Shown piece after piece: positions 44,902 through 54,064 of a stretch of 64,000 bases of DNA; the first letter of the stretch is position 1, and the number at the start of each line of letters is the position of its first letter. The stretch spans positions 1 through 64,000 of the forward strand of contig JAUILA010000026.1 in assembly GCA_030432655.1 (NCBI GenBank). The letters are read 5' to 3'. The DNA comes from Bacteroidia bacterium (GTDB taxonomy: Bacteria > Bacteroidota > Bacteroidia > Cytophagales > Cyclobacteriaceae). A program made the translations under genes and the position numbers. The notes below the pieces were generated by a model that saw only the letters and a list, made by a program, of their open reading frames with translations, had not been told where the DNA came from and searched no databases.

Positions 44902-47550
44902 TTAACCTTCCCTGAGGATCACTGCCGGATTTACTTCCCTTGTTTTAATGAACTGATAGGCGATAGCCAGGGCGGCAAGAATGAATACCACGCATGTCAT
45001 CAGCAGGAAATGCGTCAAGCTGATGCTGATATTGTAGGCAAACTCCTGCAACCACCTTGACAAGACCAAATACCCGGCCATGCCGGCAATCAGGCAAGCG
45101 ACAATGATCAGAGAGAAGAACTGAATACAGAAACGAGTAAATATCCTTAAGGAAGACGCTCCCATTACTTTCCTGATCCCGATCTCCCGGATTCTGCCGG
45201 TTACAAATAAGGTGGAAAATCCAAACAGCCCCAGGCAGGCAATGAAAATATTTATAAGACCGGCAAAGCGAAATGTGCTGTTCCACCGCTCCTGCCCGGC
45301 ATATTCTGCCTCCAGGTCATCACTAAGAAAACTGAATTCAAACGCCTGTTCCGGGAAATGATCCCTCCACAAATCTTTTGTAAGGTCCAGGTTGCGGGAT
45401 ACCTCCCCTGCCCTCATCCGGATCATCAGGTTAGAGAATGGTTCATTCGGATTGATCGTTATGATCATTGGCTGAATCTCATTCTCCAGCGACTGAAAAT
45501 GGAAATTTTTAACCACCCCGATGATCACGGGCTCCTGCACACCACGCCGGTTATAGCCCGGAATGGTCTGCCCGTCAAGCTGCTCGTAGCCCATCATATC
45601 CATAAAGGCCTCGTTCACAACAAATGCAGACACAGAATCCGGCTCCTCCGCGTAAAAACCTCTTCCCGCCGTTAATTCAAGTCCGAACGCCTCAATAAAA
45701 TTGCGATCAGCGGCCAGTACATTTGCCCTGAAGTATTCCTCATTATAAAACCACCCTGCATTGGCATAGATAGGTAAAGTAAACCTGATCGCTGAAACTG
45801 CATTGACAAAAGACTCCTGCTCAAGTTCCTTCTGAAACGTCCGGATATCCTGATCAGGAAGCTGCTGGGTGGAAAGCACCACCACCCCGTCACGGCTGAT
45901 TCCGGGGTCTTTTTGTTTCATGAAATTTATCTGGTCATTCATCACAAAGGCCCCGAATAGGAAAAAGGCCGAAACAGCAAACTGAATAACGATGAGTGAC
46001 TTTGAAAAGAAGGAGGAATGTCCGCCTGAATTGCGTTCACGGAAAATCCGAACCGGATCAAAGCCAGAAAGGATAATAGAAGGATAAATACCCGCCAGGA
46101 TACCGGTACCGGCTGCAATAACCAGCAGTACCAGCAGCACTTCCGGTGCAAATACCTGGTGTATCTCTAAATCTGTCTGTAAAAGGTAGTTCACACGCGG
46201 TAAGGTTATATACAGGAACAGCAAAGCCATCGAAAGCGCAAGCAGGCCTGTCAGGGCACTTTCCGACCAGAATTGCATGGCAAGCTGACTTCGCCGGGCG
46301 CCGAAGGTCTTTCTCACGCCAATCTCCGCTGCCCGGCGGGTGGCTTTTCCAATGGTTAGCAGGGTAAAATTAATGCAGCCGAGCAGGAGAATAAACAGTG
46401 CCATTGCGCTCAACACCCAGTATTTCCAGGGGTCTACCGGCGGAACCATCCTGGTACCAAAATTGACCGATGAATGTAATTCCCGCAGTGGTTGTGGCGC
46501 ATATATCGCCGGTGGCCTTGCCGGATCATCCCAGGATCCGTTTTCCAGCATGATTTCCATGGCCGTTGCCCGGTGGCGCATCCAGAATTCAGGCATTTGA
46601 TCCAATAGCCCTTGCTGGTCGCAGGCAGCTCTTAACTGGATGAATGTAAGGAGGTAAGCGTCGTTCCAGCTATCGATCGTTTCCATGCCAAAATCGGTTT
46701 GAAGCAAATTCTGCAATGGAACCACTATATCAAACTGAATGGTGGAATTACGTGGCGGATCGGCAGCAACGCCGGCCACGGTAAAGGACTTAAAATCACC
46801 TGCCTGCCGGAGCTCAATTGTGCGATTGAGCACATCCACCCCATTCCCAAAAATCCGGTTGGCAAATTCCCGGCTGATAATTACCTGGGAGGGATCTTTT
46901 ATCAACGCTGTGTAGTCTCCCGCGAGAAGTGGAAAATCAAAGATATCAAACAGGGATGGGTCTGAAAGGAGTACTTCAGCCCGGAAAAAATCCTGTCCGT
47001 TTCGAAGCAGCTGATTGTCAGGGTACATCCTGACTGTATTTTCTATACTGGCAAAATCATTCTCCAGAGCTTTGGCCAGTGGTTCCGGCATGTTAATATC
47101 TTCATTAAATTGCTGACCTTCTGAAAGAGGCTGGCGCACCATTCGGAAAATATTTTCCGAATTAGTGTGAAACTTATCAAAACTGAGTTCTGAATTCAGG
47201 TATAAAAAAATAATGGAAAGTCCCGTAATCGCCAGGGAAAGACTGATGAGGTTAATGACGGTAAACCACTTCTCACGTACGATGTTTCTCCAGCCGGTCT
47301 TCAGATAATTCTCAAACATGATCATAGGATTAGTTACAGAGGATGGAATAAAAGACTTAAGGGCAAACGGTCGCAAAAGGCCTAAGGCATCAATGAGATA
47401 CATGGACCGGGCATACCATAGAGAATGTGTCGTGAGCCGCTCCCTGAACAGTTCGTGCAGATCGCCCTGAAGCATTTCCAGCTTATCATCAGAAATCAAT
47501 AACTCCAGAAACCGATCTGCCCATGCCGGTGGCCTTTTATCCGCTTTCAT
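44902..47550 (-). CDS. MacB/FtsX-type ABC permease with N-terminal prefix domain
   Basis: An 882-residue permease. The first 95 residues or so (PPAWADRFLELLISDDKLEM, then GDLHELFRER) are the cytosolic prefix domain found in PadR-linked permeases. Then come a membrane helix, a periplasmic MacB-type core, an FtsX domain (about 385-500), a second core and a C-terminal FtsX domain (about 760-875, GIRKVMGAS). No ATPase is encoded nearby. Its start overlaps the padR gene by 4 bp, so the two are translated together and PadR probably controls it. Confidence 0.92.
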   Translation of the reverse strand: MKADKRPPAWADRFLELLISDDKLEMLQGDLHELFRERLTTHSLWYARSMYLIDALGLLRPFALKSFIPSSVTNPMIMFENYLKTGWRNIVREKWFTVINLISLSLAITGLSIIFLYLNSELSFDKFHTNSENIFRMVRQPLSEGQQFNEDINMPEPLAKALENDFASIENTVRMYPDNQLLRNGQDFFRAEVLLSDPSLFDIFDFPLLAGDYTALIKDPSQVIISREFANRIFGNGVDVLNRTIELRQAGDFKSFTVAGVAADPPRNSTIQFDIVVPLQNLLQTDFGMETIDSWNDAYLLTFIQLRAACDQQGLLDQMPEFWMRHRATAMEIMLENGSWDDPARPPAIYAPQPLRELHSSVNFGTRMVPPVDPWKYWVLSAMALFILLLGCINFTLLTIGKATRRAAEIGVRKTFGARRSQLAMQFWSESALTGLLALSMALLFLYITLPRVNYLLQTDLEIHQVFAPEVLLVLLVIAAGTGILAGIYPSIILSGFDPVRIFRERNSGGHSSFFSKSLIVIQFAVSAFFLFGAFVMNDQINFMKQKDPGISRDGVVVLSTQQLPDQDIRTFQKELEQESFVNAVSAIRFTLPIYANAGWFYNEEYFRANVLAADRNFIEAFGLELTAGRGFYAEEPDSVSAFVVNEAFMDMMGYEQLDGQTIPGYNRRGVQEPVIIGVVKNFHFQSLENEIQPMIITINPNEPFSNLMIRMRAGEVSRNLDLTKDLWRDHFPEQAFEFSFLSDDLEAEYAGQERWNSTFRFAGLINIFIACLGLFGFSTLFVTGRIREIGIRKVMGASSLRIFTRFCIQFFSLIIVACLIAGMAGYLVLSRWLQEFAYNISISLTHFLLMTCVVFILAALAIAYQFIKTREVNPAVILREG

Positions 47551-47885
47551 GAATTCAAATTGGTTAGATTCATGCCAGGTATTGAATAGATCAATTCAGA
47601 CCGTAACTCAAACGCACGCCGGAGAACATTCTTTCCGGCCGGATTAATTTTAAAAAACCTTTTTCTCCTGCCGCCTCGTTCAGCCGTGGCCCCGTATTCA
47701 TCAGAATCAATCAGCCCCTTCTCCTCAAGACGGTTTAGCGCACTGTGCAAGGCACCAATACTTGGATTCCGTCCGGTATGTTGCTTCAGCATTTTCCGGA
47801 TGGATACTCCATACGCCTCGCCGTCAAGTGCGCCGACCACGAGGAGTACCAGCTCTTCAAATTCTCCCATTTTGGTATACTTCAT
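47547..47885 (-). CDS. PadR-family transcriptional regulator
   Basis: A 112-residue winged-helix regulator. After the ATG at 47885 the sequence MGEFEELVLLVVGALDGEAYGVSIRKML, ALHSALNRLEEKGLI and RGGRRKRFFKINPAGK follow the PadR DNA-binding domain; the C-terminal dimerisation helix is short. A TTG upstream would add 20 residues and I reject it. It overlaps the permease gene by 4 bp and is divergent from the metallo-beta-lactamase gene, with a Crp/Fnr-like operator in the gap. Confidence 0.92.
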   Translation of the reverse strand: MKYTKMGEFEELVLLVVGALDGEAYGVSIRKMLKQHTGRNPSIGALHSALNRLEEKGLIDSDEYGATAERGGRRKRFFKINPAGKNVLRRAFELRSELIYSIPGMNLTNLNS

Positions 47886-47960
47886 ATGTTTCCTATACGT
47901 AGAGGTTATCAATTTGTTTCCTAAATGTATATCATATTTGGACAAAAGTCATCGGGCTAT

Positions 47961-48004
47961 GTAACATAAGTCACAGAAAAGCAGTGAGAATCCTTCTATA
48001 ATTA
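47961..48004 (+). promoter_or_regulatory. Crp/Fnr-like operator before the MBL/rhodanese gene
   Basis: TGTAACATAAGTCACA contains GTAAC-ATAA-GTCAC (47961-47974), one mismatch from palindromic and very close to TGTGA-N6-TCACA. At 29.5 bp from the centre lies TATAATTA (47997-48004), a partial -7 match that starts with TA. The site is also 82 bp upstream of the divergent padR start. Confidence 0.68.
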
Positions 48005-48030
48005 CAAAAGAAATTTAATTCAACAGCTCA

Positions 48031-49440
48031 ATGAAAGTAGAACAAATTTACACCGGATGTCTGGCAGAAGCTGCCTACTACATCGAATCAAATGGCGAAG
48101 TGGCCATCGTGGATCCGCTGCGGGAAGTAGCTCCTTATATAGAAAAAGCACACGAAGAAGGGGCGAAGATCAAGTATGTACTGGAAACGCATTTTCATGC
48201 GGATTTTGTATCCGGGCACATTGACCTGGCTAAAAAAACCGGCGCAACCATCGTTTACGGACCTACTGCGAATCCGGAATTTGCGGCGCATATTGCAGAA
48301 GACGGAGAAATCCTCTCACTGGGCAATGTTAAAATTAAAGTATTGCACACCCCTGGTCACACCATGGAATCCTCTACCTACCTTCTGATTGATGAGGATG
48401 GTGATGAGCACGGCATCTTTACAGGCGATACGCTGTTTATCGGTGATGTCGGGCGGCCTGACCTGGCGGTAAAAACAGACCTGAGCAGGGAAGACCTTGC
48501 CAGCCACCTGTTCGATTCACTGCGTGTAAAGATCATGACCCTGCCGGATAATGTGATCGTTTACCCGGGACATGGTGCCGGTTCTGCCTGCGGTAAAAAC
48601 ATGAGTACAGAAACCACCGATACACTCGGTCACCAGAAAATGTCGAATTATGCACTGCGTGCTGATATGAGCCGGGAAGAATTTGTGAAAGAGGTGACAG
48701 AAGGACTGGTTGATCCGCCACAGTACTTCCCCAAGAACGCGGTGATGAACAAAACAGGGTATGAAAGCATTGATACCGTTCTGGAAAGAGGGGTCATTCC
48801 GCTCGACCCGAAGGAATTCAGGGATGTTGTCGAAAGAAATGAAGCACTAATCCTGGATACCCGTCCGAAGGATGAATTTGCCAAAGGGTTTATTCCCGGA
48901 TCCGTATTTATCGGAATTGATGACAAATTTGCCCCCTGGGTAGGAGCCCTTATTCTCGACCTTAATCAGCCAATTGTTTTTCTTGCCGAGGAAGGAAAGG
49001 AAGAGGAAGTAGTTACACGTCTCTCCCGTGTTGGATATGACAATGCACTCGGCTACCTGGAAGGCGGCATGGATGCCTGGGCTAAAGCCGGATTCGATAC
49101 CGATTCTATAAATGAAGTTTCCGCAGAAGAGCTTGCGGAGAAATTTGAAAAAGACCATCTGAATGTCCTGGATGTACGGAAGGAAAGTGAGTTTGAATCG
49201 CAGCACGTAAAAGGTGCGACTAATTTCCCGCTTGATTTCATCAACCGGAACATGCAGAAAATTGACAGAAATCAGACATATTATCTGCACTGCCAGGGAG
49301 GTTACCGGTCAATGATCACTTCCTCCATACTGAAAGCACGCGGATTTGAAAATATCGTGAATATTCAGGGAGGCTTCGACGCTTTAAAGGAAACGTCGCT
49401 GGCGCTTACTGAATTTCATGAGCCACAGACGATGTTGTAG
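48031..49440 (+). CDS. Metallo-beta-lactamase / double rhodanese protein (persulfide dioxygenase type)
   Basis: A 469-residue cytosolic protein like CstB and other persulfide dioxygenase-rhodanese fusions, which oxidise protein or thiol persulfide to sulfite and make thiosulfate. The MBL domain covers about 1-240 with metal ligands in THFHADF (His54, His56, Asp58), His110, Asp133 and His181. The first rhodanese-like domain (about 265-355) lacks an active Cys (FLAEEGKEEE); the second (about 370-460) has Cys421 in HCQGGYRS. It would use the sulfur made by SQR. It is a single-gene unit with its own operator and terminator. Confidence 0.93.
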   Translation: MKVEQIYTGCLAEAAYYIESNGEVAIVDPLREVAPYIEKAHEEGAKIKYVLETHFHADFVSGHIDLAKKTGATIVYGPTANPEFAAHIAEDGEILSLGNVKIKVLHTPGHTMESSTYLLIDEDGDEHGIFTGDTLFIGDVGRPDLAVKTDLSREDLASHLFDSLRVKIMTLPDNVIVYPGHGAGSACGKNMSTETTDTLGHQKMSNYALRADMSREEFVKEVTEGLVDPPQYFPKNAVMNKTGYESIDTVLERGVIPLDPKEFRDVVERNEALILDTRPKDEFAKGFIPGSVFIGIDDKFAPWVGALILDLNQPIVFLAEEGKEEEVVTRLSRVGYDNALGYLEGGMDAWAKAGFDTDSINEVSAEELAEKFEKDHLNVLDVRKESEFESQHVKGATNFPLDFINRNMQKIDRNQTYYLHCQGGYRSMITSSILKARGFENIVNIQGGFDALKETSLALTEFHEPQTML

Positions 49441-49461
49441 GTTTGTTTCATGCGTTGAGAT

Positions 49462-49497
49462 AGCCCTGGCCCGAATTCGGGCCGGGGCTTCTTTTTT
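49462..49497 (+). terminator. Rho-independent terminator of the MBL/rhodanese gene
   Basis: A 14-bp stem (49462-49475 with 49476-49489, one G-T pair; the GAATTC centre forms the loop) is followed by TCTTTTTT. Confidence 0.92.
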
Positions 49498-49599
49498 ATC
49501 AGTTCCCAATACCGGCCTGGTTAAACCGGCAGAGTAATTATCAGCTAAAGAATCTTCCCGTATAACAAATGCTGAACACCTTATGAACGTCGGCGTGTT

Positions 49600-50256
49600 T
49601 CACTTGCAATCACCCTTTACATAATTAAAGGAATACTCATTGCCTAGTTCGACCGCCTTCAAGAAATCCCGGCAGGCTTCATCGTATTTATGCAGTCTGT
49701 TCCTGGCAATTCCCCGGTTGTGCCAGGCCTGCACGAAAAGCTCATTACGTGAAATCGCCTCGCCAAAATCGGACTCCGCTCTGGCATATTCTCCCGACAT
49801 CATGTAGGAAATACCCCGGTTATAAAAACAGCTGGCCCGATCAATGTCGCCCAGGTTATCTGCTGTGGGATTCAATGCCAGGGTAAAAAACCGTATGGCT
49901 TCATCATACCTCTTAAGTCTGAAGCATATGGTTCCTGCCGTATTTTCATAATCGACTTGCCCCGGTTCCTGCTGCATGGCCTCCGTAATACTTGCCAGGG
50001 CTTCTTCATTCCGCCCCAGGGAAGAATAGGCCTTCGCCTGACCCAGATAATAATCCGAATCATAATGAAAAAGTGCGATGGCTCTTGTAAATGCATTCAG
50101 CGCGGCCTCGGCATCACCTGACTCCAGGTATCCCCTTCCCTCCTCATATTCATGACTGGCTGCCAGGCGATCCGATGTATCATCAATTACCGCTCCTTCC
50201 TGACCAAGGACAAGTACCGGACTGAGTAAAAGCAAAAGAACCGTAAAGAATTTCAT
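49600..50256 (-). CDS. Exported TPR-repeat protein
   Basis: A 218-residue protein with a signal peptide (MKFFTVLLLLLSPVLVLG) and five or so TPR units (for example LESGDAEAALNAFTRAIALF and YMMSGEYARAESDFGEAI). TPR proteins bind partner proteins; the partner here is unknown. A TTG two codons upstream is rejected in favour of the ATG at 50256. It is divergent from the second permease gene across a 206-bp gap, in which I see no clear promoter consensus. Confidence 0.85.
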   Translation of the reverse strand: MKFFTVLLLLLSPVLVLGQEGAVIDDTSDRLAASHEYEEGRGYLESGDAEAALNAFTRAIALFHYDSDYYLGQAKAYSSLGRNEEALASITEAMQQEPGQVDYENTAGTICFRLKRYDEAIRFFTLALNPTADNLGDIDRASCFYNRGISYMMSGEYARAESDFGEAISRNELFVQAWHNRGIARNRLHKYDEACRDFLKAVELGNEYSFNYVKGDCK

Positions 50257-50462
50257 CAGCAACTAAATAAAAGGACCACTAATAATACTTTATTAATTTA
50301 CTAATCACAAGGTAACCAAAGTGAGCAGGTGACCGCATACGCACAGCAATGAGCGTAATTGAACAAGTCAATTAGCATGAATATATGAAAAGCAGGCCGT
50401 TTTGACTGTTTTTACTTTATGGCACGTCAATTGAAAAAGCTCAGCAAAACAACAAGGTCATC

Positions 50463-52838
50463 ATGCTCAAACATATCTTCCATCTCATCTTTCGCAATTT
50501 CCTCCGGTTCAAAAGTGTATTCTTCATCAACCTGATCGGGCTGTCCACCGGCATTGCCTGTGCATTGCTGATTTACCTGTGGGTAAGTGACGAGTGGAAT
50601 ACCGATCGCTTCCATGCCAATGACGGTCGCCTCGTGCAGGTCATGGAGAATCATATAGATGCCGGAGCCATCCGGACCCAGGACGGCACGGCCGGACTGC
50701 TTGCGGAGACCATGATCAAAGATTTACCTGAAGTGGAGATGTCCTCCCCGGTAGCGCCGGCTATCTGGTTTGATAATTTTACCCTGGTGGATGATGACGC
50801 GAATTTGACAAGGGGCAACGGCCAGTTTGCCGGAAAGCAATTCCTTGAAATGTTTTCCTACCCCATGGTTGTCGGAACCGCCGAAAATGCGCTGGGTGGG
50901 ACAGATAATATTGTGCTGTCGGAAGAACTGGCGACGCGGATGTTTGGCAGCCCGGAAAAAGCGATGGGTGAATCGGTCGAATGGCAGTTACTCAGCTTCC
51001 GCCGGAATGCGCTTGTGAGCGGGGTATACAGGACTCCTGATGCACCTTCATCGGCCAACTTTGATTTTCTGCTTTCATTTGAGGCATTTAAGGAGATCAA
51101 CCCTTCGGTGACCGATTGGGGTAATTCCGGGCCGTATACCTACCTCCTGCTCAAGCCCAATACGGACAAGGCGGCGTTCTCCGGGAAGATTAAGGACTAC
51201 CTGGAAACCATGGATCCTGAACTGACTTACCGGGACCTGTTTATCAGGAACTACTCCGATGCCTATCTGTACGGAGACTATGATAACGGGTACAATGCGG
51301 GCGGCCGCATTGAATATGTACGCCTCTTTACGCTCATCGCGGTATTTATCCTGCTGATCGCGTGTATCAACTTCATGAATTTGTCCACCGCCAAGGCGTC
51401 ACGCCGGATCAGGGAAGTGGGCATTAAAAAAGCGGTTGGTGCGTCCCGCAGGATCCTGATCATCCAATACCTCACTGAATCCGTACTGATGGCCACCATC
51501 AGCCTGTTGCTGGCCATGGGCCTGGTAAGCATTCTCCTGCCCTATTTCAACGACATCACCGGGAAACAGCTGGTGATGGGCTTCGACCTGCGTGTTATCG
51601 CCGGATTCGTACTTATCGCGCTTCTCACCGGCGTTATTGCAGGCAGTTATCCGGCATTTTACCTGAGCGGTTTCAATCCTGCATTGGTACTGAAAGGTAA
51701 AATCAGTAAATCAACAGGAGAATTATGGGCAAGGAAGGGGCTGGTGGTATTCCAGTTCGTCATGTCTGCCATGCTTATTGTGGCCGTATTCATTGTAGAG
51801 CGCCAGATCCGGTTTATCCAGGAAGAAAATATGGGATTTGACCGGGAGAATGTCATCAGCTTTCCGTACGAAGGGAAAATGACGGCCAATCCTGAAAATT
51901 TCATGGACCAGCTGAAACGTCAGCCCGGCGTGCTTAATGCAGCTTACCTGCAGCAGACTTTCGTAGCAAATCAAAGTTCGACGATCGGACTGTACTGGGA
52001 GGGTAAGGATCCCGATACCCAGGTTCCTTTCCAGAACTTCTCGGCCAGTCCGGGGATAGTGAAAACCCTTGGTCTGACCATTCTTGAAGGCCGTGACTAT
52101 TATGAAAATCCGGAGCGTGACACCGGCTCCCTGCTGATCAATGAATCTGCTGTCCGGGTTATGGAACTGGAAGACCCGGTTGGCACGACGGTCAACCTGT
52201 GGGGCAACGATGTACAGATAATTGGTGTAGTGAAAGACTTCCATTACATGTCATTGCATGAACCTGTTCGCCCGGCCTTCATCAAACCTGTAGGTAGTTT
52301 CGCCATGAATGTAACGGTCAGGTTGTCCGGAAAAAACATTCGTGAGACACTGGAAGCTTTAACTGTCTTTTATGAAACCTATAATGACGGATACGAATTC
52401 GATTACACGTTCCTGGATCAGAACTTCGAGCAGCTGTATACGTCCGAACTTCGGGTGGCGAGCCTCTCACGGTACTTTGCTGTACTGGCAATTATGATCT
52501 CGTGCCTGGGATTGTTCGGACTGGCTACCTTTACGGCCGAACGTCGCAGCAAGGAAATCGGGATCCGGAAAATCCTGGGATCAAGCAGCACCCGCATTAT
52601 GTTGCTGCTCTCCGGTGAATTTTCCAAAATGGTCCTGATCGCCATTCTCATCGCCATGCCACTGAGCTATATCCTGGCGGGCCTGTGGCTGGAGAATTTT
52701 ACCAGGAGAATGGATCTTAACTGGACCTATTTTGTCCTGGCCGGAATTCTGGCACTGGTGATTTCCTGGCTGTCCGTAGGATTCCAGACCTGGAAAGCCG
52801 CCCGTACCAACCCGGTAAACAGTTTACGTAATGAATAA
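50463..52838 (+). CDS. MacB/FtsX-type ABC permease, orphan
   Basis: A 791-residue permease with four main membrane segments and two periplasmic cores: N-terminal helix (about 18-42), MacB-type core, FtsX domain (about 280-400, VGIKKAVGASRR), a second core, and C-terminal FtsX domain (about 670-790, IGIRKILGSSSTR). It lacks the prefix domain and PadR partner of the other permease in this window. No ATPase gene is adjacent. Such orphan permeases are numerous in Cytophagales-type genomes. Confidence 0.92.
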   Translation: MLKHIFHLIFRNFLRFKSVFFINLIGLSTGIACALLIYLWVSDEWNTDRFHANDGRLVQVMENHIDAGAIRTQDGTAGLLAETMIKDLPEVEMSSPVAPAIWFDNFTLVDDDANLTRGNGQFAGKQFLEMFSYPMVVGTAENALGGTDNIVLSEELATRMFGSPEKAMGESVEWQLLSFRRNALVSGVYRTPDAPSSANFDFLLSFEAFKEINPSVTDWGNSGPYTYLLLKPNTDKAAFSGKIKDYLETMDPELTYRDLFIRNYSDAYLYGDYDNGYNAGGRIEYVRLFTLIAVFILLIACINFMNLSTAKASRRIREVGIKKAVGASRRILIIQYLTESVLMATISLLLAMGLVSILLPYFNDITGKQLVMGFDLRVIAGFVLIALLTGVIAGSYPAFYLSGFNPALVLKGKISKSTGELWARKGLVVFQFVMSAMLIVAVFIVERQIRFIQEENMGFDRENVISFPYEGKMTANPENFMDQLKRQPGVLNAAYLQQTFVANQSSTIGLYWEGKDPDTQVPFQNFSASPGIVKTLGLTILEGRDYYENPERDTGSLLINESAVRVMELEDPVGTTVNLWGNDVQIIGVVKDFHYMSLHEPVRPAFIKPVGSFAMNVTVRLSGKNIRETLEALTVFYETYNDGYEFDYTFLDQNFEQLYTSELRVASLSRYFAVLAIMISCLGLFGLATFTAERRSKEIGIRKILGSSSTRIMLLLSGEFSKMVLIAILIAMPLSYILAGLWLENFTRRMDLNWTYFVLAGILALVISWLSVGFQTWKAARTNPVNSLRNE

Positions 52839-52845
52839 ATCCATT

Positions 52846-52873
52846 CCTTCCCCCGGTTGGGGGGAGGGTTTCT
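52846..52873 (+). terminator. G-run hairpin after the permease gene
   Basis: CCTTCCCCC pairs with the following G-run (59-67 of this line, with one G-T pair) around GGTT, and TTTCT follows. The sequence resembles the C-run/G-run arm of the repeat at 486-545, so it may be a member of that repeat family used as a terminator. Confidence 0.55.
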
Positions 52874-52976
52874 AAGCTATTTCCGTAAATTTTCCGTTCA
52901 GCCCGCTGACGCCCCGTTCCTGATAATAGACCCGGATGTACAACCGCATTTTCGTTTAACCTGAAAACGGGTCTTT

Positions 52977-53480
52977 ATGTCCGGTCTTGTAACCATATTT
53001 CTTATCATGAACATGATGGTACCCCCGAAGGTGCTTGTCCGAGATCATTCGCACCAGGAAGAATTGCAAGCTTTCTCGCAGTGGATGATTGAAACAATTG
53101 ACCTCGGTGATGACTCCTATGTTATCATCCAGTTTTCGGACGAGCTGCCGCCGGGACGGGCCGGGGCAACCCTGTATCAGCGTCAGTTGGTGCAGGGCAG
53201 ACCCGTTTATCAGTTCCTGGTCCTTGTAGCCCGGGACATGCACAATTCTGCCCAGATGCTGGTCATAGCCCATGAACTGGTACATGCCAGCCAGATCCGG
53301 AGACACCGGCTGTCCTCCGGAGAAAAATCCGGGGTCATCTGGATGGGAACCGGCTATACATTTCCGCAGGCTCTTCACTACCGGGACAGACCATGGGAAA
53401 AGGAAGCCCGGTCCATATCCGCATCTTGCCTCAAAACCTACCTGCAACTTCAAAAAAATGGTCAGGGCACAATCCAGTAA
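52977..53480 (+). CDS. Small HELVH zinc-metallopeptidase-like protein
   Basis: A 167-residue protein with a zinc motif His99-Glu-x-x-His103 (AHELVHASQ), and a Glu in PWEKEA (139-144) that could be the third ligand, as in gluzincin-type peptidases. The N-terminal 18 residues are hydrophobic and may be a membrane anchor or weak signal. No family can be named. The 3' end overlaps the convergent flavin-binding protein gene by 19 bp. Confidence 0.75.
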   Translation: MSGLVTIFLIMNMMVPPKVLVRDHSHQEELQAFSQWMIETIDLGDDSYVIIQFSDELPPGRAGATLYQRQLVQGRPVYQFLVLVARDMHNSAQMLVIAHELVHASQIRRHRLSSGEKSGVIWMGTGYTFPQALHYRDRPWEKEARSISASCLKTYLQLQKNGQGTIQ

Positions 53481-54058
53481 GATTCCCAGCCGTCGTCTGC
53501 TCGTTCAAACCTTGCGCGCAGACCCTCCGGATCATGGATTTCATAGAGATCCAAAGACTGAGTGATCAGTTCGACCACACAGAAATTTGAATCATCAATG
53601 ACGTCAGGATAGTCATATCCGTTCCCGGGATTTTCGATAATGGTCCCCGGCTGCTGAAGTGTCCCGTATACTTTTTTCGATGGATAATCCACGCGACTCC
53701 AGTGGTCCCGGGCCAGTTTGTCGCGGTAGTGCAGCCTGGCCTCCGCTTTGATCACCAGCTGGGCCTTATTCTCCGGGTCAAAGAAAAGAACGGTAGCCAC
53801 AGGCTGCTGTTTTATCTGCTTCACTTTGGCTGTGCGCACATCCGTATAAAAATACAAGTGCATCGCTTCGGTTGCATGGCGAAGAACTACCTGCCTGAGC
53901 CCGGGTCCGGCGATATCAGGCGTGGCAACGGTCATCAGCCTGAAAGGATGGCCCGGGTCACCCGCAGCCTTCAATAGTTCTTCCCTGACAGTATCAAAAG
54001 CCCGAGCAAGTACTTTGTCTTGGTCTTTGTCTTTGTCTTTGTCTTTGTCTAAAAACAT
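53462..54058 (-). CDS. Pyridoxamine 5'-phosphate oxidase-like FMN-binding protein
   Basis: A 198-residue split-barrel flavoprotein. Segments typical of PNPOx-like proteins are visible (RQVVLRHATEAMHLYFYTDVR with FMN-binding Arg, AEARLHYRDKLARDHW, then a C-terminal CVVELITQSLDLYEI). The shape resembles the Alr4036-type group rather than true PdxH, so the reaction is unknown. The N-terminus is DKDKDKDKDQDK, encoded by a tandem hexamer repeat. It lies 6 bp downstream of the flavin oxidase gene, in one operon with it. Confidence 0.85.
   Translation of the reverse strand: MFLDKDKDKDKDQDKVLARAFDTVREELLKAAGDPGHPFRLMTVATPDIAGPGLRQVVLRHATEAMHLYFYTDVRTAKVKQIKQQPVATVLFFDPENKAQLVIKAEARLHYRDKLARDHWSRVDYPSKKVYGTLQQPGTIIENPGNGYDYPDVIDDSNFCVVELITQSLDLYEIHDPEGLRARFERADDGWESYWIVP
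54015..54050. repeat. Hexanucleotide tandem repeat, six units
   Basis: Six units of TTGTCT, one with a single change (TGGTCT). On the minus strand each unit adds Asp-Lys (once Asp-Gln) to the N-terminus of the FMN-binding protein. Unit gain or loss keeps the reading frame. Confidence 0.85.
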
Positions 54059-54064
54059 GGATTA

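Noticed and set aside
50312-50325. GTAAC-CAAA-GTGAG between the TPR gene and the second permease gene
   Set aside because: Only 8 of 10 arm positions match, and no -7 element lies at the expected distance on either strand.
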